Below are positions 33,593 to 42,882 of a stretch of 64,000 bases of DNA, piece by piece. The notes below the pieces were generated by a model. The model did no database searches and had not been told where the DNA came from. It was given only the letters and a program-made list of their open reading frames with translations. The stretch lies in NCBI GenBank assembly GCA_050289385.1, contig JBNKFQ010000281.1, forward strand, positions 1-64,000. Direction: 5' to 3'. Position 1 is the stretch's first letter, and each line of letters opens with the position of its first letter. Made by a program: the position numbers and the translations under genes. Origin of the DNA: JBNKFQ01 sp050289385. GTDB taxonomy: Bacteria > Pseudomonadota > Gammaproteobacteria > Pseudomonadales > Porticoccaceae.

Positions 33593-34765
33593 ATGATTAC
33601 TTCCAAACAACGGAAACTGCTTCCGCTGTTGATTACACTGATTTGCGCGGCAGTCGCCTGGATGCTCATCAGCCTTAAGCCGACACCCATTCCGCGCCCC
33701 CAGGTAGAGCCTCGCCCTCCGGCACTGTCGGTTTTTTATGCTGAACCGACGCAACGCCACACAATGGTGCAGAGTCAGGGTACGGTACGGCCACGCTGGC
33801 AGATTGATCTGGTGGCTGAGGCTACGGGGCGTATTACGCACGTGGCTGACAATTTTGTGAACGGCGGTTTTTTTAAGGAAGGTCAAGAGTTGCTCAAAAT
33901 TGAGCCAGTAAGTTATCAAGTCGCACTGGTTCGTGCCGAGGCGCAAGTAGCACAGGCAAAACAAAGCCTGTCGCAGGAGCGTGGGCAGGCGCGTTTGGCG
34001 CAACGGGAATGGCAAGATCTCGGCAACAAGGAAGCCAATGATCTGTTTTTGCGCAAACCTCAAATCGAGGCAGCTGAAGCTGTTCTCAAGCAGGCGACAG
34101 CAGAATTGGAAAAAGCACGGTTGGACCTGGCTCGCACCAGTCTGCGAGCGCCCTTTTCCGGGCGATTGCTGGAAGCCAATGTGCGGGCAGGCGACCACGC
34201 TATTAGTGGCGCTGTGGTTGGCAAGGCATTTGCTACCGACGTCATGGAGGTGCCGTTGCCGCTTACGAGTCGTCAGACAGGCCTGGTGGACTTGCCTCTA
34301 TATGCCAATGCCGATATCGACATTCCGGTAAATTTTATTGTTGAAGTGGGCGGTCAGGAATATCAATGGGCGGGCCGCATTGTTCGCACCGAGGCCAGTT
34401 TTGATACCAGCAGTCGCGTGGTATATGCGATCGCGGAAGTGGTTGGTGCCTATGAGCGTCGCGAAGATGGGGTCCCGCCATTTGCGCCGGGCCTGTTTGC
34501 CCGGGCTGAAATAGTGGGCAGGTTGTTTGATGACGCCATCGAACTGCCCCGCAGCGCTTTGTATGAGCGTGACAAATTGTTGGTTCTGGACAGTGAAAAC
34601 CGCCTGGGAGTGATGCCAGTGGAGGTGGTTCAGGCCGAAGGTGATTTTGCTCTGGTGCGAGGTGTTGGTGCGGGCACACCGATATTGCTGGAGCGACCCA
34701 CGTTTCTGATTCACGGTATGAAAGTTCGTCCGATCAAACAAGACATTGCGAGAATGTCGCAATAA
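33593..34765 (+). CDS. RND efflux periplasmic adaptor subunit
   Basis: A 390-residue membrane fusion protein. One N-terminal membrane helix or signal anchor (LPLLITLICAAVAWMLISL) precedes a Pro-rich linker. The lipoyl-like halves flank a coiled-coil hairpin of about 75 residues (VRAEAQVAQAKQSLSQ to AELEKARLDLARTSLRAPFSGRL). The RAPFSGRLLEANVRAGD segment is a family hallmark. It is followed 13 bases later by the pump gene. No TolC-like gene follows, so the outer-membrane channel must be supplied from elsewhere. Confidence 0.92.
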   Translation: MITSKQRKLLPLLITLICAAVAWMLISLKPTPIPRPQVEPRPPALSVFYAEPTQRHTMVQSQGTVRPRWQIDLVAEATGRITHVADNFVNGGFFKEGQELLKIEPVSYQVALVRAEAQVAQAKQSLSQERGQARLAQREWQDLGNKEANDLFLRKPQIEAAEAVLKQATAELEKARLDLARTSLRAPFSGRLLEANVRAGDHAISGAVVGKAFATDVMEVPLPLTSRQTGLVDLPLYANADIDIPVNFIVEVGGQEYQWAGRIVRTEASFDTSSRVVYAIAEVVGAYERREDGVPPFAPGLFARAEIVGRLFDDAIELPRSALYERDKLLVLDSENRLGVMPVEVVQAEGDFALVRGVGAGTPILLERPTFLIHGMKVRPIKQDIARMSQ

Positions 34766-34778
34766 TGGGGCCAGGATA

Positions 34779-37700
34779 ATGAATGGCGTTATAGCCTGGT
34801 TTGTCAAAAATCCTATCGCAGCGAACTTGCTGATGTTATTGATTGTCATCGGCGGTATCAGCAGCTTTGGCAATATGAATCGGGAAATGTTTCCCGTCCA
34901 TCCGCACAACATGGTCAACGTCACAGTGCCATATCCCGGTGCTGCGCCTCAGGAGGTTGAAGAGCAGATATCGCTGCGTCTTGAAGAGGCGGTAAACGAC
35001 CTCGATGGCATTGAGCGGGTTACCACCTATTCGTCGCGAGGCAGCGCCTCCATGATGATAACCGTGATACCTGATTACGATGTTCAGGATATGGTTAACG
35101 AGGTCAAGGCGCGGGTAGATGCTATCAACGTTATGCCCAATGAGGCTGAGCGGCCCAATATACGCGAACAAATATGGCGGCGTGATATTCTCGAAGTGGC
35201 GGTGGCTGCGGAAATGGACGAAGCGTCCCTGAAATTACTGGGTGAGCAGGTGCGAGATGCTCTTTCCAGTGTGCCTGGCGCAGACTTTGTGGATGTGCAG
35301 GGTACTCGAACCGGGGAATTGTCGGTAGAGGTGTCAGAAGATGCGCTGCGCCGCTACAACCTTACCTTTGAGCAAATTGCGGCGGCTATTCGCAACTCCT
35401 CGATAAACCTGTCAGCTGGACAAGTGCGGACAGAGGGTGGTTCCATCCAGCTGCGTACCAGCGGACAGGCTTACACTGAAGAAGACTTCGAAAACATTGT
35501 TGTGGTGCAAAACCCCGATGGCACCAGAGTGCGCCTGGGGGAAGTTGCCAAGGTCAAGAACAGCTTTGAGGATGTCCAGGTTCGAGCTCGCTTCAACGGT
35601 AAGCCCGCAGTTTTTGTTGAGATATATAACGTCCACGACCCGGACATTATATCCACGGCCCGGGCAGTACGCGAAAAAGTTGAACAGTTGCAAAAAGAAT
35701 TGCCCCCGGGAGTTATTCTGACCACCTGGAGCGATCGCTCGGTCTACTTGAAAGATCGTGTAAAACTGCTGGTCAAAAATGCCATCGGTGGTCTGGCGCT
35801 GGTTTTTATATTGCTGATGCTTTTTTTACGTCCAGTGCTCGCGTTTTGGGTGGCAGTGGGTATTGCCATCGCCTATCTGGGCGCTCTGGCGGCGATGCCA
35901 TTGTTTGGTGTTAGCATCAATGTATTGTCATTATTTGCCTTCTTGCTGATTCTGGGAATTGTCGTGGATGACGCCATTGTTGTTGGTGAGAGTATCCACT
36001 CCCATTATGAGCAGGGTATGCGTGACGAGGAAAGCGCTATTGTTGGTGCACGTGGTGTACTCAAGCCGGTAAGTGTGGCGGTAGTTACCACCTTGATGGT
36101 GTTTGGGGCGATGTTACTGCTGCCGAAACAGCAGATGCGGCTATTTACGGTGATGCCATTGGTGGCCTTGCCCGCCCTGACCATCTCCCTGATGGAATCA
36201 TTTCTGATTTTGCCTGCGCATCTGCGTCACATGAAACCCGAAATGACTCCCCGCAATTCAGTTTTGCGTTGGCTGCATGATACCAGGCTCAAATTTTCCG
36301 GGGGTATGACGCATTTTGCCAATAATATTTTTGGGCCTTTTGTTACCAAAGCCATTAACCAGCGTTTTACCACGATTGCGGTTTTTATTGGCTCGCTGAC
36401 GCTGATTGTTGCGTTGCTGTTGGGAGGGTGGTTGAACATGGTGTTCTTTCCACAGATTAGTGGGGAAAGAATACGTGGGGAAATGACTCTGGAAGACGGG
36501 TTGGCCTGGGACCAGGTGCTGGCGACAGCGCAACAAATTGAATCAGCGGTAGACCAGTTGCGAAGCGAACCGGAATTTGTTGTCGGCAACAATGAACCAG
36601 TTGTAAAAAACATGCGTCTGCGAGTAAGGGACTCCAGCATTAATTACAGCATCGAACTGCTGGGTTCTGAATTTCACAACATTCCATCCAGAACGGTAGA
36701 AGTCCGGTTGAGAGAGTTGATAGGTGACCTTGACCACGTTGAGGAGTTTTCCTCACGGTCATCTATGGGCTGGCGTCCGAGAAAGGATATGAGCTTCCAG
36801 CTTTCAGGGCCTGACAGCAATACGCTCAAACAGGCCACGGCAATGGTGCGAGACCGGCTCGCCCGCATGCCAGGTGTCACTGACATAGAAGATTCTGTGC
36901 AGAAGGGAGTGCCGGAGTTGGAGTTCACTCTCAAGGAGGGCGCCGAATCACTGGGTGTTGGCCTATCGGATATTGCCCGCCAGTTGCGTCAGGGGTTTTA
37001 TGGTGAAGAGGCGCAACGCATTCCGCGCCAGCGCGAAGACGTAAAAGTGATGGTGCGTTATCCCCGGGCGCAGCGCCAGGACCTGGAAACGCTAACAGAA
37101 TTCAGGGTGCGCACCAGCGATGGTCGCGAGGTACCGCTGGATTCCGTTGTCGAGGCTGCGTACGGTTCAGTCCCACCCACTGTTGTTCGCACCGATGGCA
37201 AGCGCTCAATAACGGTTAGCGCAGATTTGCTGGATGACACAATGTCCGTGGCAGAAGTTTCAAATGCCTTGTACAAATACTTTCAGGAAGAGGTGCGCCC
37301 GCAATATTCGAGGGTGAGCTTTGAGCTGGATGGTGCAGAAAAGGATCGCCAGGAGTTTGAGAGCGAATTTAACAAGGTCATGCTGCTCGTTGTTCTGGCT
37401 ATTTTTGGCCTGATTGCCATACAGTTTCGGTCGTATTGGCAACCGCTACTGGTACTTACTGCAGTTCCATTTGGTATTGCCGGTGCCGTAGTGGGGCATC
37501 TGGTCCTGGGGCTGGACATGAGTATGATGAGTTTGTGTGGCATGTTGGCAGCGGTAGGTGTCGTAGTGAATGATAATTTGGTGTTGATTGACCGCATTAA
37601 CCACTTGCGCAAAGAAGGGTGGGATGCGTACAAGGCCGTTATTCAAGCGTCAAAAGATCGTTTCCGTCCTATTGTCCTGACCTCTGTTACAACATTTTTT

Positions 37701-37943
37701 GGCCTTATGCCAATTCTTCTGGAGCGCAGCACCCAGGCGAAGTTTATGATTCCTACTGCGGTGTCGTTGTCCTGGGGGGTGCTTTCTGCAACGTTTGTTA
37801 CGCTCTTGATGGTGCCTTGCCTGTATTTGATGGGTGAAAATACCAGGGAACGAATCAAGCGACGGCTGGGAGGTGGCGACGCCACGCTTTTGAACGGTGA
37901 TATTCAAAGTCCGGTATTGGATGCCAGCATGGAGAAATCATAA
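34779..37943 (+). CDS. RND family efflux pump, inner-membrane transporter
   Basis: A 1054-residue protein with 12 membrane helices in two repeats, each with a large periplasmic loop. It begins NGVIAWFVKNPIAANLLML and has TM4 with LGIVVDDAIVVGES, the proton-relay Asp pair. The second repeat has VGVVVNDNLVLIDR. The sequence resembles the MmpL-like HAE1/CzcA-distant subgroup common in marine gammaproteobacteria (MFPVHPHNMVNVTVPYPGAAPQEVEEQ). Substrate cannot be inferred. The start ATG at 34779 is preferred over 34746, which lies inside the adaptor gene. Confidence 0.93.
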   Translation: MNGVIAWFVKNPIAANLLMLLIVIGGISSFGNMNREMFPVHPHNMVNVTVPYPGAAPQEVEEQISLRLEEAVNDLDGIERVTTYSSRGSASMMITVIPDYDVQDMVNEVKARVDAINVMPNEAERPNIREQIWRRDILEVAVAAEMDEASLKLLGEQVRDALSSVPGADFVDVQGTRTGELSVEVSEDALRRYNLTFEQIAAAIRNSSINLSAGQVRTEGGSIQLRTSGQAYTEEDFENIVVVQNPDGTRVRLGEVAKVKNSFEDVQVRARFNGKPAVFVEIYNVHDPDIISTARAVREKVEQLQKELPPGVILTTWSDRSVYLKDRVKLLVKNAIGGLALVFILLMLFLRPVLAFWVAVGIAIAYLGALAAMPLFGVSINVLSLFAFLLILGIVVDDAIVVGESIHSHYEQGMRDEESAIVGARGVLKPVSVAVVTTLMVFGAMLLLPKQQMRLFTVMPLVALPALTISLMESFLILPAHLRHMKPEMTPRNSVLRWLHDTRLKFSGGMTHFANNIFGPFVTKAINQRFTTIAVFIGSLTLIVALLLGGWLNMVFFPQISGERIRGEMTLEDGLAWDQVLATAQQIESAVDQLRSEPEFVVGNNEPVVKNMRLRVRDSSINYSIELLGSEFHNIPSRTVEVRLRELIGDLDHVEEFSSRSSMGWRPRKDMSFQLSGPDSNTLKQATAMVRDRLARMPGVTDIEDSVQKGVPELEFTLKEGAESLGVGLSDIARQLRQGFYGEEAQRIPRQREDVKVMVRYPRAQRQDLETLTEFRVRTSDGREVPLDSVVEAAYGSVPPTVVRTDGKRSITVSADLLDDTMSVAEVSNALYKYFQEEVRPQYSRVSFELDGAEKDRQEFESEFNKVMLLVVLAIFGLIAIQFRSYWQPLLVLTAVPFGIAGAVVGHLVLGLDMSMMSLCGMLAAVGVVVNDNLVLIDRINHLRKEGWDAYKAVIQASKDRFRPIVLTSVTTFFGLMPILLERSTQAKFMIPTAVSLSWGVLSATFVTLLMVPCLYLMGENTRERIKRRLGGGDATLLNGDIQSPVLDASMEKS

Positions 37944-38164
37944 CGGGACGTAGACACATCCATCATCATGCCGTCCGGTTTTGCGTGCAACCGCGCGTTA
38001 CGGAACCGGGCTTCATCTGCAAGAGAGTCAGTTTGATTTCAGAATACAGGTGGTTTATCGTTTGATTCGGTTTTGTACGTAAACTTAAAAGAAAGCAGTA
38101 CGTGCCCAAACGCCACAGACTCCGGCTCCTCCCCGTTATCCACTGACAGCGACGGTATTCTCCA

Positions 38165-38644
38165 ATGATCAAGTTAACAGTAAATAATCAAACCTATACG
38201 CTTGATGATGTTGATAAAAACACTCCCTTGCTTTGGGTGTTGCGTGATTACGTCAATTTACCCGGCACCAAGTTTGGTTGCGGGATTGCCCAGTGTGGAG
38301 CTTGTACGGTGCATTTGAATGGCGCCCCGGTGCGTTCCTGTTCACTGCCAGTTTCAGCTGTTGGCGATATGCCGATTACAACGGTGGAGGGGCTGGCCGA
38401 AGACGATGAAAACCTCCACCCTCTGCAACAGGCCTGGATAGAGCTGGATGTGCCGCAATGTGGTTATTGTCAGGCAGGGCAATTGATGAGTGCCGCGGCC
38501 CTGTTGCGCGACAATCCTCGACCGACTGATGAAGACATCGATGCAGCCATGGCGGGGAATTTATGTCGTTGTGGCACTTACACCCGAATTCGCAATGCCA
38601 TTCACAGAGCTGCTGATCTGGCTGGCAAGGAGAACAGATCATGA
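38165..38644 (+). CDS. Molybdenum hydroxylase 2Fe-2S subunit (isoquinoline 1-oxidoreductase alpha type)
   Basis: A 159-residue electron transfer subunit with two iron-sulfur clusters. Cys39, 44, 47 and 59 form the plant-type ferredoxin cluster (GCGIAQCGACTV). Cys99, 102, 134 and 136 form the second (QCGYCQAGQL and LCRCGTY). The two-subunit form without an FAD subunit is that of IorAB, which passes electrons to a periplasmic or membrane acceptor. Its stop overlaps the start of the large subunit gene by four bases. Confidence 0.93.
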   Translation: MIKLTVNNQTYTLDDVDKNTPLLWVLRDYVNLPGTKFGCGIAQCGACTVHLNGAPVRSCSLPVSAVGDMPITTVEGLAEDDENLHPLQQAWIELDVPQCGYCQAGQLMSAAALLRDNPRPTDEDIDAAMAGNLCRCGTYTRIRNAIHRAADLAGKENRS

Positions 38645-40902
38645 GCCGCTTTCAACATTATGGTTCGATCGATAACACCGTTCAGAAAATGCTTCGGGGT
38701 GACGATATAACGGCAGAGGGGTTGTCGGTTCTTTCGGCGCAAAAGTTCAGTCGTCGCACCTTTATGAAGTTAACTGGCGTAGCCGGTTCAGGGCTAATGC
38801 TTGGCTTCAGCCATGTGCCCCAGGGTTTGGCTGCCACGTCGAAACCGTTTGCCAATGCGTATGTCCAGATAGCGGATAGCGGCAAGATTACGATTTTTGC
38901 CAAGAACCCCGAAATTGGCCAGGGCGTAAAAACATCGTTGCCGATGATTGTCGCCGAGGAGTTGGGAGCGGCATGGAGTGATGTTACGGTGGTCCAGGCG
39001 CCGATAAACAAGGAGCTGTATGGCGCCCAGTACGCCGGTGGGTCCACGGCAATTCCGTCAAACTGGCACACCTTGCGCCATGCTGGCGCGCTGGCGCGTA
39101 CCATGCTGACTCAGGCAGCGGCAAAACGCTGGGGTGTGGACGCTGCCGAGTGCAGTGCTCGTGACAGCGCCATTTTTCACGATAAAACCGGGCGCCGATC
39201 AAGTTACGCCGAGCTGGCCTTAGCTGCTGCGAGTTTGCCACTGCCGGACAAGTCAGCGGTAAAACTGAAGCGCCCTGACCAATACCACTTGCTGGGACAG
39301 CGCAAGAGCGGTGTGGACAACCTTGCTATCGTAACCGGCAAGCCCCTGTTTGGAATTGACCAACGCTTGCCCAATATGGCCTACGCCGTTTACCAGAAGT
39401 GTCCGGCAACCGGTGGGCGAGTGAAAACGGCTAACCTGGAAGAAATACTCAAATTGCCGGGTGTTACCCACGCCTTTGTGCTTGACGGCAATGACAATAC
39501 CCTGGAGCTTATGCCGGGGGTTGCCATTGTTGCCAACTCCACATGGGCAGCTTTTGCAGCAAAACGCGCCCTGACTGTGGAATGGGACGAATCGCAGGCA
39601 GCGCAGGACAGTTGGTCCCAGGCTGTTGCCATGGCACAAACCCTGCGCCAGTCACAGGGTAGCCAGACCGTTGTTGAGAAAGGTGACGTTGAAGAGTCAT
39701 TTGCCAGTGACAAGGTTATTGAAGCCTCATACCAATATCCGTTTGCCACGCATGCCCAGCTGGAACCGGAAAATTGTACGGCCTGGTATCAAAAGGGCGC
39801 GATTGAATTGTGGGCACCGACGCAAACGCCACAAAGCGGCGCAGAGGCAGTGGCCAATGTGCTCGGTATTGCGCAAGACAAGGTTACGGTAAACCAGACC
39901 CGTATTGGCGGTGGTTTTGGTCGGCGCTTAATGAACGACTATATGGCTGAAGTGGCGGCAATTTCCCGGCGGGTAGACCGACCGATAAAGCTGCAGTGGA
40001 CTCGGGAAGACGATATGGCTCACGATTTTTACCGGGTGGGTGGTTTTCATCATTTGAAGGGGGCGGTAAACAAGGCAGGCAAATTGTCAGCCTGGCAAAA
40101 CCACTTTGTGACGTTCAGCCACGATGGCAAAGCCCCGGTACGTGGCGGCGGTTTGAGTAAAAACGAATTTCCTCATCCCATGATCAATAATTTGCGGGTA
40201 TCGCAAACCATGTTGCCCTGGGATACCCCCAGTGGCTGGTGGCGAGCACCGGGTTCAAACGTGTTGGCATTTGCTGTGCAGAGTTTTATTCATGAGTTGG
40301 CTGCAGAAGCGGGGCGTGACCACCTGGAATTTTTACTGGAAATAATGGGTGAACCACGCTGGCTGGAAGCGGGAAACATCCATGCGCTGAATACGGGCAG
40401 AGCGCGCAGCGTGATAGAACTGGCTGCCAGCAAAGCCGGATGGGGTAAATCCCTGCCCGAGGGTCATGGGTTGGGGCTGGCATTTCACTTTTCTCATGCC
40501 GGCCATTTTGCCGAGGTCGCTGAAGTTAGCGTCGCGAAAGACAAGACGCTAAAAGTTCATCGCGTAACCGTTGCAGGCGATGTCGGACCGATTATCAATC
40601 TGAGCGGGGCTGAAAACCAGTGTGAGGGCTCGGTGGTGGATGGGTTAAGTACCATGCTTGGCCTGCAAGTCACTCACGAAGAGGGCCGTGTTCAGCAGTC
40701 CAATTTTCATCAGTACCCGATAATGCGTATACCCCACACACCAAAAATTGATGTGCATTTTATAGAAAGTGACAATATGCCTACCGGTCTTGGTGAGCCA
40801 GCGCTTCCACCAGTGGCGCCAGCGGTGTGCAACGCCATTTTTGCAGCGACTGGTGAAAGAGTTCGAACATTGCCCTTGTCGGCGTCGGGCTATCGAGTGT
40901 AA
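38641..40902 (+). CDS. Molybdenum hydroxylase large subunit (isoquinoline 1-oxidoreductase beta type), Tat-exported
   Basis: A 753-residue molybdopterin-cytosine-dinucleotide subunit. Residues 38-60 form a Tat signal (SRRTFMKLTGVAGSGLMLGF). Substrate and cofactor motifs include GFGRR and the C-terminal GLGEPALPPVAPAVCNAI, whose Glu is the base catalyst of the xanthine oxidase family. Members oxidise N-heterocycles or aldehydes; the actual substrate is not visible. The Tat signal puts the complex in the periplasm, carrying the 2Fe-2S subunit along. No XdhC/CoxI maturation gene is near. The two propeller genes follow after 89 bases and might share a transcript. Confidence 0.93.
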   Translation: MSRFQHYGSIDNTVQKMLRGDDITAEGLSVLSAQKFSRRTFMKLTGVAGSGLMLGFSHVPQGLAATSKPFANAYVQIADSGKITIFAKNPEIGQGVKTSLPMIVAEELGAAWSDVTVVQAPINKELYGAQYAGGSTAIPSNWHTLRHAGALARTMLTQAAAKRWGVDAAECSARDSAIFHDKTGRRSSYAELALAAASLPLPDKSAVKLKRPDQYHLLGQRKSGVDNLAIVTGKPLFGIDQRLPNMAYAVYQKCPATGGRVKTANLEEILKLPGVTHAFVLDGNDNTLELMPGVAIVANSTWAAFAAKRALTVEWDESQAAQDSWSQAVAMAQTLRQSQGSQTVVEKGDVEESFASDKVIEASYQYPFATHAQLEPENCTAWYQKGAIELWAPTQTPQSGAEAVANVLGIAQDKVTVNQTRIGGGFGRRLMNDYMAEVAAISRRVDRPIKLQWTREDDMAHDFYRVGGFHHLKGAVNKAGKLSAWQNHFVTFSHDGKAPVRGGGLSKNEFPHPMINNLRVSQTMLPWDTPSGWWRAPGSNVLAFAVQSFIHELAAEAGRDHLEFLLEIMGEPRWLEAGNIHALNTGRARSVIELAASKAGWGKSLPEGHGLGLAFHFSHAGHFAEVAEVSVAKDKTLKVHRVTVAGDVGPIINLSGAENQCEGSVVDGLSTMLGLQVTHEEGRVQQSNFHQYPIMRIPHTPKIDVHFIESDNMPTGLGEPALPPVAPAVCNAIFAATGERVRTLPLSASGYRV

Positions 40903-40991
40903 GGGGCCACATTCAGAGCTGTTCAGGAAAATGGTTGTACAGTTAAACTGTGCGATTCGGGACGTTGGCCGGTAAGGAGGACAGCAAACCG

Positions 40992-42866
40992 ATGAGAAGG
41001 TTTTTGGTCATTTTACTTGGCGGTATGCTGGTTGCTTGTAATCAGTCGGCCCCAGACCGGTCTGGGGGGGAGGCCCGGGTGCGGGTAGGGCCGAATATTC
41101 TGGTCAGTCGCGATGGCAATTTCCCTCACGTTGAAACCATGGTCGCAGCCAATCCCAAAAATGCCGGCAACCTGATTGGTGGTGCTATTGTGCTTTCACA
41201 GCTCAATAGTGGTATGCGCACAAAAGTTTACACGTCCCGTGACGGTGGATACGAGTGGCAGGATATTGAATTTCCGGAACAGATAGCGACAGGTGGTGGC
41301 GACCCCCAGGTCGCTTTCAGTATTGCTGGCACTGGGCTGTTTTCCACGTTGGCATTTACCCGGGACGAAACTGGCCGTAGCCGTACAGCGTTGCATGTCT
41401 ACCGCTCTGAAGACGGCGGTGTTCATTGGAGTAAGCCAGCCAATTTGGGGTACTCCTACGACCATGATCAACTTGTGGTGGATCATACCAATGGCAAATT
41501 TGCCGGTCGCATCTATATCGGTGTGCTTTGGGGGTACCCGGACTACAAGATTGGTATATTCCGGTCTGACGATGATGGCCGAACCTTTATTGGCCCGGTA
41601 GAGGTTGCCAGAGGCATTGATCAGCGGGGTATAAATGTTACCCAGTTATTGGTGTTTAGCGACGGAGAGTTATTTGTTCCCTGGTCGGATTTTGAATCTG
41701 AGCCCGAAAAACGAAAACCCAACTGGGTCAGCAATGCCTGGTTTGCCACGTCAAGCGACGGAGGAGTGACTTTTTCGCCGGGCAAAAAAATTCTCCGTCA
41801 GGAAATCAGCGACGCTTACCAGAGGCGCCTGGCGGGATTTCCCATGTACGCTATTGATAATTCCAGCAGTCTTTACAAGGACCGAATCTACGCTGCGTGG
41901 AATGATACCCGTAACGGCCGTTCTGACTTGTTTTTTATCTATTCATCCGATCGTGGTAAAACCTGGAGTGATCCCAGAATACTCGATGCTGCCAGTGCGT
42001 CAGACAGCGAACAATATCAGGTATCACTCGCGGTCAATCGTCAGGGTATTTTGGGGGTCACCTGGTTTGATAATCGCAACGCGCCTGGTGAAACACAGTA
42101 CAACCAGTTTTTTATGGCGTCGATTGATGGCGGCGAAACATTTACTGATCCGGTTCAAGTTTCTGCTGAACCGTCTGTTCCTTACGGCGCTGGAAATCAG
42201 GAAATATTCGCGATGGTATATCGCTCCTCGGCAGATTCACCAATGGTTTATTTTCAATCCGCTGATACTCGTTGGCCTGATGGTGGGGATTACATGGGTT
42301 TGACCGCTGACGCAAAAGGTGTTTTTCACCCGTTTTGGATTGATGCCCGCAACGAAACCTTTCATATCTGGACAGCCTCGATTCAGGTTGAGCGAATCTC
42401 CCCTGAACGAGAGGCCAAAGCTGAATACAATGTGGCAGGCAAGAAAAATATTTCAAAACAGTTGAAACGTATCCATGTTTTGCTGAACGACCAAACTCAA
42501 TTGATTTTTGATCCTGCATCCTATGATGAAGATCAAAAAGTATTGGAAATTCCAGTGCGAGTAAAAAATGTATCCTCACAGCCGATCCATGGCCCGTTGA
42601 CAGTTACAGTTACTTCAAATGTGGAGCGGATCCGGCGCATGGCAGAGCGCGGGCAAAAAGTACAGCAATTGAAAATATTGAATGCTTCCAACGGGAAAAG
42701 CGATGATGGAGCAACCTTTGATTATACCCGGGCATTGCGTGATTTCGATTTTCTGGCGTCAGGGGCACAGACCTCTGCGATCGTCTGGCGTTTAGAAGTG
42801 GATGATCCGTTGGTGTTGCCTGATTTTACTGTCGATATCAGTGGCATGATCGAATATTCTGAATAA
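40992..42866 (+). CDS. Exported lipoprotein with six Asp-box (BNR) repeats and a C-terminal beta domain
   Basis: A 624-residue protein. The lipobox is MLVAC (Cys16), with Asn at +2. Six Asp-boxes are seen in order: SRDGGYEW, SEDGGVHW, SDDDGRTF, SSDGGVTF, SSDRGKTW and SIDGGETF, giving a six-bladed sialidase-type propeller. The arginine triad and FRIP motif of true sialidases are not seen, so I do not call it a sialidase. The last 130 residues form a separate beta-rich domain with ILNASNGKSDDGATFDY. Function unknown. The frame is open to 40950, but only the ATG at 40992 gives a signal peptide. The next gene is a paralogue. Confidence 0.82.
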   Translation: MRRFLVILLGGMLVACNQSAPDRSGGEARVRVGPNILVSRDGNFPHVETMVAANPKNAGNLIGGAIVLSQLNSGMRTKVYTSRDGGYEWQDIEFPEQIATGGGDPQVAFSIAGTGLFSTLAFTRDETGRSRTALHVYRSEDGGVHWSKPANLGYSYDHDQLVVDHTNGKFAGRIYIGVLWGYPDYKIGIFRSDDDGRTFIGPVEVARGIDQRGINVTQLLVFSDGELFVPWSDFESEPEKRKPNWVSNAWFATSSDGGVTFSPGKKILRQEISDAYQRRLAGFPMYAIDNSSSLYKDRIYAAWNDTRNGRSDLFFIYSSDRGKTWSDPRILDAASASDSEQYQVSLAVNRQGILGVTWFDNRNAPGETQYNQFFMASIDGGETFTDPVQVSAEPSVPYGAGNQEIFAMVYRSSADSPMVYFQSADTRWPDGGDYMGLTADAKGVFHPFWIDARNETFHIWTASIQVERISPEREAKAEYNVAGKKNISKQLKRIHVLLNDQTQLIFDPASYDEDQKVLEIPVRVKNVSSQPIHGPLTVTVTSNVERIRRMAERGQKVQQLKILNASNGKSDDGATFDYTRALRDFDFLASGAQTSAIVWRLEVDDPLVLPDFTVDISGMIEYSE

Positions 42867-42882
42867 TCAACAGACCCTGAAG